Source of the DNA: VXNE01 sp965206615
GTDB taxonomy: Bacteria; Pseudomonadota; Gammaproteobacteria; Pseudomonadales; Azotimanducaceae
DNA: 64,000 bases
Direction: 5' to 3'
Assembly (NCBI GenBank): GCA_965206615.1
Contig: CBDBKI010000005.1
Span: forward strand, 1,736,001 to 1,800,000
Shown piece after piece: positions 25,611-35,064 of this stretch. Below the pieces are notes generated by a model that had not been told where the DNA came from, did no database searches, and saw only the letters and a list, made by a program, of their open reading frames with translations. Numbering within the stretch: position 1 is the stretch's first letter; each line of letters begins with the position of its first letter. The position numbers and the translations under genes are program-made.

Positions 25611-26908
25611 TGGTGCAAGCGGCCGCGGAAGCAACGCTGCAGGGCACACGCGCACGGCCCCGTGCGGGTCTGCGCGCCTGGCTCCTCGTGCTGCCGCTGG
25701 CCGCCTTCATCGCCGTGACGTTCGTGGCGCCGCTCGGCACCATGCTCACGCGGAGTGTCCACATGCCCGTGGTAGCCGGAGTGCTGCCGGAGACGCTGCG
25801 GCTGCTCGATGACTGGAGCGGCCAGTCGCTCCCGGACGAAGCGGTCTTCCGCGCGCTTGGACACGAGCTGTCGGCGGCGCGTGAAGACCGTTCGCTCGGA
25901 CAGGTGGCGAGCCGGGTCAACCGGGTCCAGGGCGGACTGCGCAGCGTCATGACCCGCACGGCGCGCCGGCTGCCCAGCGTGGAAGCGTCGCTCGGGGGCG
26001 GGGTGGCCACGGACGGTGCCGCAGAAACGCCGGTATTGCAGCGGACGCTCTCTCCGACGCCGTGGCGCGACGCGCTGCTGGACATCGACGATGCCTGGGG
26101 GGAAGCTCCGACCTGGCGAGCGATCCAGCGCGCGGGTGAGCGTTTCACCGCCAGACACTATCTCCATGCGCTCGACCTTGAGGGAGCGCCGGACGGGGCC
26201 ATCGTCGCCCAGCCTGTTGAGTTGCGCATCTACCTGCCGCTGCTCGCGCGTACGCTGGGTGTGAGTCTCGCCATTACGGCCCTGTGCCTGCTGCTGGGCT
26301 ACCCGGTGGCCTACCTGATCGCCCACGCGCCGCCGAACCGGGCTCCCCTGCTGTTGCTGCTCGTGCTCGTGCCGTTCTGGACCTCGCTCCTGGTACGCAC
26401 GACCTCCTGGATCGTCCTGCTCCAGAGGGAGGGCGTGGTCAACGATCTGCTCGTGTCCGTCGGCCTGATCGGCGAGGAGGGGCGCCTCGCGATGATCTAC
26501 AACATGACCGGCACCATGGTCGCGATGACGCACGTGCTGCTGCCGTTCATGGTATTGCCGCTGTACTCGGTGATGCGGACCGTGCCTCCCGAATCCATGC
26601 GGGCGGCCGCGTCACTGGGGGCCAACTATCAGCAGGCGTTCCGCCGTCTGTACTGGCCCCGCACGCTGCCCGGCGTCGCCGCGGGGTCGCTGCTGGTGTT
26701 CATCCTGGCCATCGGCTACTACATCACTCCGGCTCTGGTCGGGGGGCGCACGGGTCAGCTCATCTCCAACATGATCGCCTACCACATGCAGCAGTCGCTG
26801 AACTGGGGACTGGCCGCGGCCCTGGGGGGCATCCTGCTGGTCTGCGTTCTGGCGCTCTACCTGCTCTTCGATCGGCTCGTGGGTGTGGAGCGGATGCGAT
26901 TGAGTTGA
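25610..26908 (+). CDS. ABC transporter permease, PotB type with large periplasmic insert
   Basis: 432 residues, far longer than PotB (about 275). Helix 1 is LRAWLLVLPLAAFIAVTFVAP. Then about 150 residues of soluble sequence follow (VLPETLRLLDDWSG to AIVAQPVELRIY) before helix 2 (TLGVSLAITALCLLLGYPVAYLI). The remaining core is typical: LLLLVLVPFWTSLLVRTTSW and the EAA loop RAAASLGANYQQAFRRLYWP. The GTG at 25610 (or 25613) starts a sensible N-terminus. The insert would lie outside the membrane, where the missing binding protein would normally dock. Confidence 0.85.
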   Translation: MVQAAAEATLQGTRARPRAGLRAWLLVLPLAAFIAVTFVAPLGTMLTRSVHMPVVAGVLPETLRLLDDWSGQSLPDEAVFRALGHELSAAREDRSLGQVASRVNRVQGGLRSVMTRTARRLPSVEASLGGGVATDGAAETPVLQRTLSPTPWRDALLDIDDAWGEAPTWRAIQRAGERFTARHYLHALDLEGAPDGAIVAQPVELRIYLPLLARTLGVSLAITALCLLLGYPVAYLIAHAPPNRAPLLLLLVLVPFWTSLLVRTTSWIVLLQREGVVNDLLVSVGLIGEEGRLAMIYNMTGTMVAMTHVLLPFMVLPLYSVMRTVPPESMRAAASLGANYQQAFRRLYWPRTLPGVAAGSLLVFILAIGYYITPALVGGRTGQLISNMIAYHMQQSLNWGLAAALGGILLVCVLALYLLFDRLVGVERMRLS

Positions 26909-27233
26909 GTCCATGAGACCCGCTCCCGCGGGCGTCGCCGTGAGGTGTCCGTGCGGGCTCGACGAGGTCCGGACGGGTGAATCCTGGTCCGGGCGTTCGG
27001 TGTAGACTCGGGCGATGACTCCCGACCTGTGGACGAGGGCCTGCAAGGGTTTGGCAAACGTCTCCCTGTGCTGCGCTCGAGGGGGCACCCCCGGCACGGA
27101 AACCGCCCCGGGGTCGGGCAATATCGTGGCCATCATCTGGAAGTCAAGCTGATCGGCGAGCTGATCGCCGATTCCGATCCACCTGTCACGCGCGCCTCCA
27201 CCGCCATTGGCATAGGCGCCGCCCCGCTCTCGA
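26909..27233. other. Gene-free stretch between the potB-type gene and idi
   Basis: 325 bases with no convincing coding region. Small open frames exist on both strands, but none has a ribosome binding site or recognisable motif. It lies between two convergent genes, so terminators would be expected, yet I see only a short inverted repeat CCCGC-TCCC-GCGGG at about 26931-26944 and no U-tract. Confidence 0.5.
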
Positions 27234-27908
27234 TCAGCGCGGCGCCCCCGAATCGCGCCTGCGATGATCCTCCACCCACTCGCGGAACTCCCCCCGAAGT
27301 CGATGCCACTCCATCCTCAGCCACGGAGTAAACGCTTCCGGCGAGTTATCGAGTTCGCGGTCCAACTCGACCGGCGAGACCCAGCGCCATTCGGAGACCT
27401 CCGTTGCGTTCACGCATGGCGTTTCTGCGCCGCTGTTGCAGACGAACACGGAACAGAGTTCGAACTCCGAACCTGCACCGCCGAAGGCAACACGGTACTG
27501 GAACTTGAAGACAAACCGGGGGGCCACGGCGAGCCCGAGTTCCTCTTGCGCGCGCCGCCGCACCGCATCGGGGGTGGCCTCGCCTGGGCGCGGATGTGAG
27601 CAGCACCCGTTGGACCAATACCCCGGCCAGAGCCGCTTCCCGGCGTGCCGACGCTGCAGCAGCGTCTCGCCTTCCGCGTTGAAGACAAACAGCGAAAAGG
27701 CCCTGTGCAGAACACCCTCGCCATCGTGACAGGCGGCCTTGTCGAGCGATCCGATCTCGCGGTCTTCCTGGTCCACCAGAATCAGCGGTTCGGAGTCGCT
27801 TGAGACCGCCTGCAAACGCGACGGCGGTTCGGCCCGGGACGCGGACGCAGTCGCCACGACCGTCCCGGCGGCGGCCCCGACTCGCTCATCACCCTTCATT
27901 GCTGTCAT
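27234..27908 (-). CDS. idi: Isopentenyl-diphosphate delta-isomerase, type I
   Basis: 224 residues including a long N-terminal extension of about 40 residues. It interconverts IPP and DMAPP. The Nudix fold is clear: LILVDQEDREIGSLDKA, HRAFSLFVFN, SNGCCSHPRPGE with the catalytic cysteine, the Nudix helix RRRAQEELGL, and F-E-L-C-S-V-F with the catalytic glutamate. ATG 27908 overlaps the end of the squalene synthase-like gene by 20 bases; ATG 27899 is an alternative. A gammaproteobacterium using the MEP pathway does not strictly need Idi, so its pairing with a prenyl-condensing enzyme suggests balanced supply for a C15+C15 product. Confidence 0.93.
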   Translation of the reverse strand: MTAMKGDERVGAAAGTVVATASASRAEPPSRLQAVSSDSEPLILVDQEDREIGSLDKAACHDGEGVLHRAFSLFVFNAEGETLLQRRHAGKRLWPGYWSNGCCSHPRPGEATPDAVRRRAQEELGLAVAPRFVFKFQYRVAFGGAGSEFELCSVFVCNSGAETPCVNATEVSEWRWVSPVELDRELDNSPEAFTPWLRMEWHRLRGEFREWVEDHRRRDSGAPR

Positions 27909-29184
27909 CTAGTCGCCAAGTATGGTGGGAATGCCGTCCAGAGACGGACTCGTCCTCGGAGAGGGGGGTGGACAGGTCTCGCCCATGTCGCGCTACGCCG
28001 GCAAGGACGAATTGGGAAGCGATCGGTTCGTCAACCACACGCCGATGGTCCCTCGACGCCCAGTCGCGATTCGCGTGGGTGGGCAGTGTTTGGGCCGCGG
28101 CATCGAACAGCCACCGCAGGACACGGTTGGAGCGGACCGCAGCACTCGTCACGACCGCCGTCGCACGGACTTGACGACGCGGGATCTTCACCTCGTTGCC
28201 GCTCGCGAACCCTGGATTCGCGTTGATCCGCCGGAGCGTCAGGATGGCCATTCCCAGCGTCCACAGGAGGAAACGCCGGACACCGGTTTCGCGTCGCGGG
28301 ATCAGCAGGGTGTACTGCATCGCCCGCGCCAGGTATGCGCGTGCGACACCCACCAAAGCCAACACGCCGTCAGCAAACGCCGGTCCTCCATAGGTGGCCG
28401 TGGACGACAGGTCCATCCCGGCCGCGAAGGCTTCCCGGGGCAACCAGCAGACCCCGCGTCGCTGATCCTCACGGGCGTCCTTCAAGATGTTCACGAGCTG
28501 TAGCCCCCGTCCGAAGTCCGACGACAGCCCGTACAGCGACTCCCGGCGCAACGCGATTTCGGCCGAGTAGTCGCAGAGCAGATCAGTGATCATCTCGCCC
28601 ACGACGCCTGCCGCGTGGTAGCAGTAGCGGTCGAGGTCGCGGATGCTGTCCAGCCCACTGCCCCACCCCTTGTCAGCGAACTCGGCCATCCCCGCGGACA
28701 TCACGTTGACGCACCGTTCCAGCGCATCGCGCTGGGTGCGCCGGAAGCCGTGCGTGAGATGCACAACGAGTTCGGTATTGGCTACCAGATTCTTCTCGGC
28801 GTCGATCGTTGCATCCGATAGCAACGGCCGTAGCGCATCCGCGAACGGCCCTGGCCGCGCCCGCTCGGCAACGACATCGGCGAATTGACTCAGGAACGCC
28901 TGTTTGCGCGATGCGGGCAGCGCGGGTTCGTCCTCGATGGTATCGGCGATGCGGCACAGCAGATAGGCGTTCCCGACGACCTGCCGAAGCGGCCCGGGCA
29001 GCTGCGGAATCGTGAGGGCGAAGGTCCGCGACACCTCCGGCAGGGCTGACAACTGGAAGGCGAACGCGGCAGCGGTCAGCGGATGTCGATCCAGACTGTT
29101 CAACGACGGGCCGAGCCGTGGCGAAGAGACTGCACGCGACCATAGGGCACCCGAGTACCGGACGCAAGTTGTGTCCGGGCCCAA
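27889..29184 (-). CDS. Squalene/phytoene synthase family, squalene synthase-like
   Basis: 431 residues. The family joins two prenyl diphosphates head to head. Both Asp-rich motifs are intact: D81-T-I-E-D85 (AYLLCRIADTIEDE) and D236-A-R-E-D240 (RGLQLVNILKDAREDQRRG). The segment DRYCYHAAGVVGEMITDL and the C-terminal membrane-like stretch (FLLWTLGMAILTL) favour squalene synthase over CrtB phytoene synthase. The last 80 residues are not conserved. Idi overlaps its end. No squalene epoxidase, hopene cyclase, oxidosqualene cyclase or carotenoid gene is nearby. Product assignment is inferred. Confidence 0.8.
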   Translation of the reverse strand: MGPDTTCVRYSGALWSRAVSSPRLGPSLNSLDRHPLTAAAFAFQLSALPEVSRTFALTIPQLPGPLRQVVGNAYLLCRIADTIEDEPALPASRKQAFLSQFADVVAERARPGPFADALRPLLSDATIDAEKNLVANTELVVHLTHGFRRTQRDALERCVNVMSAGMAEFADKGWGSGLDSIRDLDRYCYHAAGVVGEMITDLLCDYSAEIALRRESLYGLSSDFGRGLQLVNILKDAREDQRRGVCWLPREAFAAGMDLSSTATYGGPAFADGVLALVGVARAYLARAMQYTLLIPRRETGVRRFLLWTLGMAILTLRRINANPGFASGNEVKIPRRQVRATAVVTSAAVRSNRVLRWLFDAAAQTLPTHANRDWASRDHRRVVDEPIASQFVLAGVARHGRDLSTPLSEDESVSGRHSHHTWRLDDSNEG

Positions 29185-29225
29185 GAATCAAACACTTGTA
29201 GACGACTCATGGATGGCCCTGCCGG

Positions 29226-29250
29226 GCCTGAGGCAACTCCGGCCTCAGGC
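29226..29250. other. Intergenic hairpin between squalene synthase-like and tauD-like genes
   Basis: Perfect 9-bp arms GCCTGAGGC (29226-29234) and GCCTCAGGC (29242-29250) with a 7-base loop lie in the divergent promoter region. A TTGACA hexamer is at 29293-29298 on the plus strand, but no matching -10 is seen at the right distance. The role is unknown; an operator or transcript leader is possible. Confidence 0.35.
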
Positions 29251-29369
29251 AGCATTCACCCTTGCAGGGAAGGGGGACGTTTCTGCCTTGCGTTGACAGC
29301 CTGGCCGCTTGGGGCCGCCGTTGCGGCGCATGCTGCGGTAAGCTTCTGCCCAAGCTGAGGAGGTGTGTC

Positions 29370-30350
29370 ATGTCCATCACCGTGAAACCCAATGATGGCG
29401 CTGCCGGCGCCGTCGTGACCGACGTGGATCTCGCGGCGCTCGACGATCAGACGTGGGCGGAAGTGCACAGTGCCTTCCTGGAGTACGGTGTACTGGTCTT
29501 TCCCGAACAGCATCTGGACGAAGAGGCGCAGGGCGCCTTCGCCCTGCGCTTCGGCAACATCGAGAAGTTGCATCCGAAGCAGGAGCGCCCGACGCTGCAG
29601 TTCGGGAACGTCAAGGCGGATGGCACGCTCGCGCAGCCGAGCGAGGAGCAGTACAAGGTCCTGAAGGGCAACGAGGGCTGGCACACCGACAGCACCTACA
29701 TGCCCCTCGCCGCAAAGGCGTCGATGCTGATGGCCCTGGTCGTTCCGCCGGAAGGCGGCGCCACCGGGTTCGCGGACATGCGTGCGGCGTACGACGCACT
29801 CGACGAGTCGACACAGAAGCGGCTCGAAGGCCTGTCCGCGTACCACTCCCTCTATCACTCGCAGGCGAAGGCCGGCTACACCCACAACACGGACAACATC
29901 TACGGCTTCCACGACAAGGGGGCGCCGTTGCGGCCGATCGTCAAGACCCACCCGGAGACGGGGCGGAAGTCGATCTACACGGGTCGGCACGCCTTCCGGA
30001 TACAGGGTATGAGCGCCGCGGAGTCCGAGGCGCTGCTCGACCAACTGATGGCGGACGCCTGCCAACCTCCGCGCACCTACCTGCATGCGTGGGCCGTGGG
30101 CGACCTGGTGGTCTGGGACAACCGGCGCATGATGCACCGCGCCCGCCCCTACGACACGAGCCATCCGCGTGTGCTGCGGGCGTCGCGGATCTCCGGCGAA
30201 CCCGAGTCGGAACTGGCCCCTACTTTCGTCGACCCGATGGCCGAGGCGTTCCATCCGACCTCGTCGAACGAGTCGTCGCTGAGCGCGGCCGCGCCGCGCC
30301 GTGAACCACGTCTCTCGGAGTCCGTCAGCGGCACGGACATATACGCGTGA
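29370..30350 (+). CDS. TauD/TfdA-family Fe(II)/2-oxoglutarate dioxygenase
   Basis: 326 residues. The family hydroxylates small acids or sulfonates with 2-oxoglutarate and O2. The iron triad is H105-T-D107 (GWHTDSTYMPL) and H256 (RRMMHRARPYD), with the 2-oxoglutarate arginine in the following segment (VLRASRISG). YHSLYHSQAKAGY and HPETGRKSIYTGRHAFRIQG are typical TauD/TfdA stretches. GAGGAGG before ATG 29370 is a strong ribosome binding site. The last 40 residues are low-complexity. Neighbouring acyl-CoA dehydrogenase and hydrolases suggest a carboxylic acid or xenobiotic route. Confidence 0.88.
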   Translation: MSITVKPNDGAAGAVVTDVDLAALDDQTWAEVHSAFLEYGVLVFPEQHLDEEAQGAFALRFGNIEKLHPKQERPTLQFGNVKADGTLAQPSEEQYKVLKGNEGWHTDSTYMPLAAKASMLMALVVPPEGGATGFADMRAAYDALDESTQKRLEGLSAYHSLYHSQAKAGYTHNTDNIYGFHDKGAPLRPIVKTHPETGRKSIYTGRHAFRIQGMSAAESEALLDQLMADACQPPRTYLHAWAVGDLVVWDNRRMMHRARPYDTSHPRVLRASRISGEPESELAPTFVDPMAEAFHPTSSNESSLSAAAPRREPRLSESVSGTDIYA

Positions 30351-30353
30351 CCG

Positions 30354-30412
30354 GTAGGGGACGGGCTTGTCCCGTCCCGTGCAGCGCGGGCGACCACGAT
30401 GGTCGCCCACAC
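30354..30412. repeat. REPIN I: GTAG-headed REP plus weaker inverted partner
   Basis: Forward REP at 30354-30378: head GTAG, arms GGGACGGG/CCCGTCCC, loop CTTGT. Inverted partner at 30388-30412: arms GGGCGACC/GGTCGCCC, with a decayed head (ACAC where CTAC is expected). It begins three bases after the tauD-like stop. The same two REP types recur at 38.4, 42.2, 52.2 and 60.4-60.6 kb. Confidence 0.75.
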
Positions 30413-30542
30413 GGTCCCGCCGCGAACAACCTCGACATTCGGTGCGAGGGACATTCCCCGCACCACGGGCCGCCGCCAGGCGACGAGCCGATTGGTTCCA
30501 TCCGAAGGGTACAATGCCGGCAGACTTCCGGGGGGAACCACC

Positions 30543-31742
30543 ATGCTGAACCTGTCGATTCCGGATAGCGTTGCGCCGTTGCGCGCCAAGGTGCTCGACT
30601 TCATCGAGAGGGAGATCTATCCGATCGAGTCCGAGATGTACGACGCGACGCCGGAACGTCGACGCACCCTCATGCGCGGGCTGATGGACAAGGCGAAGTC
30701 GGAAGGCCTGTGGGCGCTCGGTCATCCGGAGGAGATCGGCGGCGGCGGCCTGCCCTTCATGGACTACGTGTTCATCAACGAGGTGGTCGGGCGCTCGTCC
30801 ATCGCGACCTCTGCCCTCGGCACGCACTCGCTGCAGGACTCGATCATGCTGCACATGTACGCGAGCGACGCATGGCGCGAGAAGTACCTGGCGCCCCTGG
30901 TCGCCGGCGAGGTGTTCCCGAGTTTCGGCATGACCGAACCGGACGTCGCGAGTTCGGACCCCACGCAACTGCAGACCCGCGCCGAACTCGAGGGCGACGA
31001 GTGGGTGATCAACGGGCGCAAGTGGTTCACCTCGGGAGCCGCCAACGCCGCCTACACCACGGCCATGGTCCGCACGGAACCGGAAGGGACGCCGGACCAC
31101 TCGTCGTTCTCGATGATCGTGGTGCCGACGGAGACACCGGGCTACGACATCGTCCGCGACGTCAAGGTCATGGGTCAGTACGACGGCCACTACGAGGTCG
31201 CCTACAACGATGTCCGCGTGCCGAAGGACAACCTGCTCGGCCCGCGCGGCCAGGGTTTCCGGATCGCCCAGCACCGCCTCGGCCCGGGCCGCATCTTCCA
31301 CTGCATGCGCTGGCTCGGGCAGGCGCAACGCGCCTTCGACCTGATGTGCCAACGCGCCAACACGCGCGTCGCCTTCGGCAAGACCCTCGGCCAGCACCAG
31401 CAGATCCAGAAGTTCATCTTCGACACCGCCGCCGAGATTCAGGCCAGCCGGCTGCTGACGCTGCACGCGGCGCAGAAGGTCGATCAGGGCGACGAGGCGC
31501 GCGTCGAGATCGGCCTCATCAAGGTCTACGGCGCGTCCATGCTGCACAACGCCATCGACCGTGCCATCCAGGTGCACGGGGCGAAGGGCGTCACCGAAGA
31601 CACGCCCCTCGAGCGGATGTACCGCCACGCCCGCTACGCGCGTATCTACGACGGCGCCGACGAGGTCCACGTGCAGACGACCGCGCGCCGCATCCTGCGC
31701 TTCTACGGCGAGGGCGGCACCTTCGACTTCGGCACCCGTTGA
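30543..31742 (+). CDS. Acyl-CoA dehydrogenase family protein (ACAD10/11-like)
   Basis: 399 residues. FAD-dependent dehydrogenation of an acyl-CoA to the enoyl-CoA. Visible blocks: GLWALGHPEEIGGGGLPFMD, FGMTEPDVASSDPTQLQT (flavin site), WVINGRKWFTSGAANA, then the C-terminal helices RVAFGKTLGQHQQIQKFIFD and ARYARIYDGADEVH. The last motif is characteristic of the ACAD10/11 branch, which can act on hydroxylated or phosphorylated acyl chains. ATG 30543 follows GGGGGAACCACC. It is the head of a probable four-gene run with the hydrolases. Confidence 0.88.
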   Translation: MLNLSIPDSVAPLRAKVLDFIEREIYPIESEMYDATPERRRTLMRGLMDKAKSEGLWALGHPEEIGGGGLPFMDYVFINEVVGRSSIATSALGTHSLQDSIMLHMYASDAWREKYLAPLVAGEVFPSFGMTEPDVASSDPTQLQTRAELEGDEWVINGRKWFTSGAANAAYTTAMVRTEPEGTPDHSSFSMIVVPTETPGYDIVRDVKVMGQYDGHYEVAYNDVRVPKDNLLGPRGQGFRIAQHRLGPGRIFHCMRWLGQAQRAFDLMCQRANTRVAFGKTLGQHQQIQKFIFDTAAEIQASRLLTLHAAQKVDQGDEARVEIGLIKVYGASMLHNAIDRAIQVHGAKGVTEDTPLERMYRHARYARIYDGADEVHVQTTARRILRFYGEGGTFDFGTR

Positions 31743-31805
31743 CGGACGGCGCAAGCACCGGTTGGGGATGAGAAACCGGGGCGTCCCGGCCTGCAGGAGG
31801 CACGC

Positions 31806-32531
31806 ATGATCGAGAGACACGTCGACATCCAGACCCCGGACGGGGAGATGAACTCGTTCGTCGTCTATCCGGAGGAGGGCGGGCCGTTCCCCCTGGTGAT
31901 CTTCTACATGGATGCCCCCGGCAAGCGGGAAGAACTGCACGACATGGCACGCCGCATCGCGGCGGTCGGCTACTACGTCGTCCTGCCGAACCTGTACTAC
32001 CGCAAGGTCCGCGAGTTCCACTTCAATATGCCGGGCGCGACGCGCGAGCGCATGGTCGAACTGATGGACCACCTGACCAACGCCATGGCGTGTGCGGACA
32101 CGCGCGCCGTGTTCGACTTCACGGCCGCCGAGGAGGCGGCGGCGGAAGGGCCGGTCGGCGCCGTCGGCTACTGCATGAGCGGACCGTTCGTGTTCGCGGC
32201 GGCCGCTGCGTTCCCGGAGCGGATCCGCGCGTCCGCTTCCCTGCATGGCGTGCGGCTCTGTACGGACGCGCCCGACTCTCCGCATCGGACCGCCGACCGG
32301 ATTCAGGGCGAGATCTACTTCGGGTGCGCCGAAACGGACGACTGGGCGCCGCCGGAGATGGTCGAGCGGCTCGATGCGCACCTGGCGTCCACGGGCATCG
32401 ACTATCGCATCGAGTGGTACCCGGGCACGCGGCACGGATTCGTGTTCCCGGAGCGGGACGGCATGTACCACAAGGAGTCGGCGGAGCGGCATTGGGAGCG
32501 CCTGTTCGCCATGTTCCGACGGCAGCTTTGA
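31806..32531 (+). CDS. Dienelactone hydrolase family protein
   Basis: 241 residues of an alpha/beta hydrolase. The nucleophile is Cys123 in V-G-Y-C-M-S-G, the cysteine form typical of dienelactone hydrolase, with the acid in CAETDDWAPPE and the histidine in TRHGFVFPERDGMYH. Such enzymes open enol-lactones from chloroaromatic breakdown, but many relatives act on other esters. AGGAGG precedes ATG 31806. Confidence 0.88.
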   Translation: MIERHVDIQTPDGEMNSFVVYPEEGGPFPLVIFYMDAPGKREELHDMARRIAAVGYYVVLPNLYYRKVREFHFNMPGATRERMVELMDHLTNAMACADTRAVFDFTAAEEAAAEGPVGAVGYCMSGPFVFAAAAAFPERIRASASLHGVRLCTDAPDSPHRTADRIQGEIYFGCAETDDWAPPEMVERLDAHLASTGIDYRIEWYPGTRHGFVFPERDGMYHKESAERHWERLFAMFRRQL

Positions 32532-32646
32532 ACGATCGCGCTGCCGGCGCCCGTCGGTCGCGCTTCCGAGAGATGCCCGCAGTGGCTTCCTCAAGGGTGC
32601 GAGACGCACCGCGAGGAAAGGATGCGAGACGCGCCGCGAGGACATC

Positions 32647-32686
32647 GACAGGGGGGAAGCCTGATGGACAGGGGGGAAGCCGGATG
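32647..32686 (+). repeat. 20-bp tandem duplication carrying ribosome binding site and start codon
   Basis: The unit GACAGGGGGGAAGCCTGATG (32647-32666) is repeated at 32667-32686 with one change (T to G). Each copy contains an A/G-rich binding site and an ATG. The first ATG opens a 7-codon frame (MDRGEAG) whose TGA overlaps the second ATG, the true start of the following hydrolase (ATGA). A looser repeat, TGCGAGACGC-ACCGCGAGGA, lies just upstream at about 32598-32642. Confidence 0.6.
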
Positions 32687-33403
32687 AGTTGGGGAAGCGA
32701 ACGCGCCTCGAAGGGCGTGATGGAGCGGAGCTTCGCGGTCGAGGTGGAGGGCCGCCGCATACCGGGGGCGTTCTGGCGGCCGGAGGGCTCCGGCGACGTG
32801 CCGGGTCTGGTCATGCTCGGCCACGGCGGCACGGCCGACAAGCGCGCCCCGTACCTCCTCGCGGTGGCCCGCTGGCTGGTCCGTGACCACGGGCTGGCGG
32901 CGTTTGCCATCGACGGTCCCGGTCATGGCGAGCGCATTCCCGCCGGCGCGCAGGTGGACTTCAAAGACGCGTGGGGCGCTCCGGATGCAACGGACGCGGT
33001 CATTGCCGACTGGCGCGGCGCGCTGGACTTCGTACGGGACACGGTGGGCAACGTGCCCCTCGGCTACTGGGGCCTGTCCATGGGCACCATGATGGGGCTG
33101 CCGCTGGTGGCGGCGCTTGACGACATCCGGGTGGCCCTGCTCGGTCTCATGGGGATCTGGGGGCCCACCGGCGACCGTCTCGATGCGGACGCACCCCGCG
33201 TCAGCTGCCCGGTGCGGTTCCTCGTTCAATGGGACGACGAGATCGTGCCGCGGGACGCCGCACTCGCGCTTTTCGCGCGCATCGGAAGCGCGAAGAAGAC
33301 CCTCCACGGCAACCCCGGGCGCCACGTCGAGGTGCCGCCGGACGAAATGCGGAACTCGGCCGCTTTTCTGGCGCGCCACCTCGCCCGCCCGCTGCCGCGG
33401 TGA
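32684..33403 (+). CDS. Alpha/beta hydrolase
   Basis: 239 residues. Oxyanion loop LGHGGTADKRAPY, DGPGHGER, nucleophile Ser132 in G-L-S-M-G, acid in FLVQWDDEIVP, and histidine in GNPGRHVEVPPDE. The overall pattern resembles prolyl oligopeptidase-like or acetyl-xylan-esterase-like carboxylesterases acting on small esters. ATG 32684 is the second of two duplicated start sites. It lies between the dienelactone hydrolase and the ABC ATPase. Confidence 0.85.
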   Translation: MSWGSERASKGVMERSFAVEVEGRRIPGAFWRPEGSGDVPGLVMLGHGGTADKRAPYLLAVARWLVRDHGLAAFAIDGPGHGERIPAGAQVDFKDAWGAPDATDAVIADWRGALDFVRDTVGNVPLGYWGLSMGTMMGLPLVAALDDIRVALLGLMGIWGPTGDRLDADAPRVSCPVRFLVQWDDEIVPRDAALALFARIGSAKKTLHGNPGRHVEVPPDEMRNSAAFLARHLARPLPR

Positions 33404-33448
33404 CTCCGCAGCCAACGCGTCGAGGCGCGACGCGGCAGGTGCCGACGC

Positions 33449-35059
<1,611 letters not shown>

Positions 35060-35064
35060 TCGGC

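Noticed and set aside
27029..27331. Possible 100-codon gene on the plus strand between the potB-type gene and idi
   Set aside because: No ribosome binding site, low-complexity Pro/Ala-rich composition, and it runs antisense into idi.
29293..29298. TTGACA as the -35 of the tauD-like gene
   Set aside because: No acceptable -10 hexamer lies at 16-19 bp; the next A/T-rich spot is more than 30 bases away.
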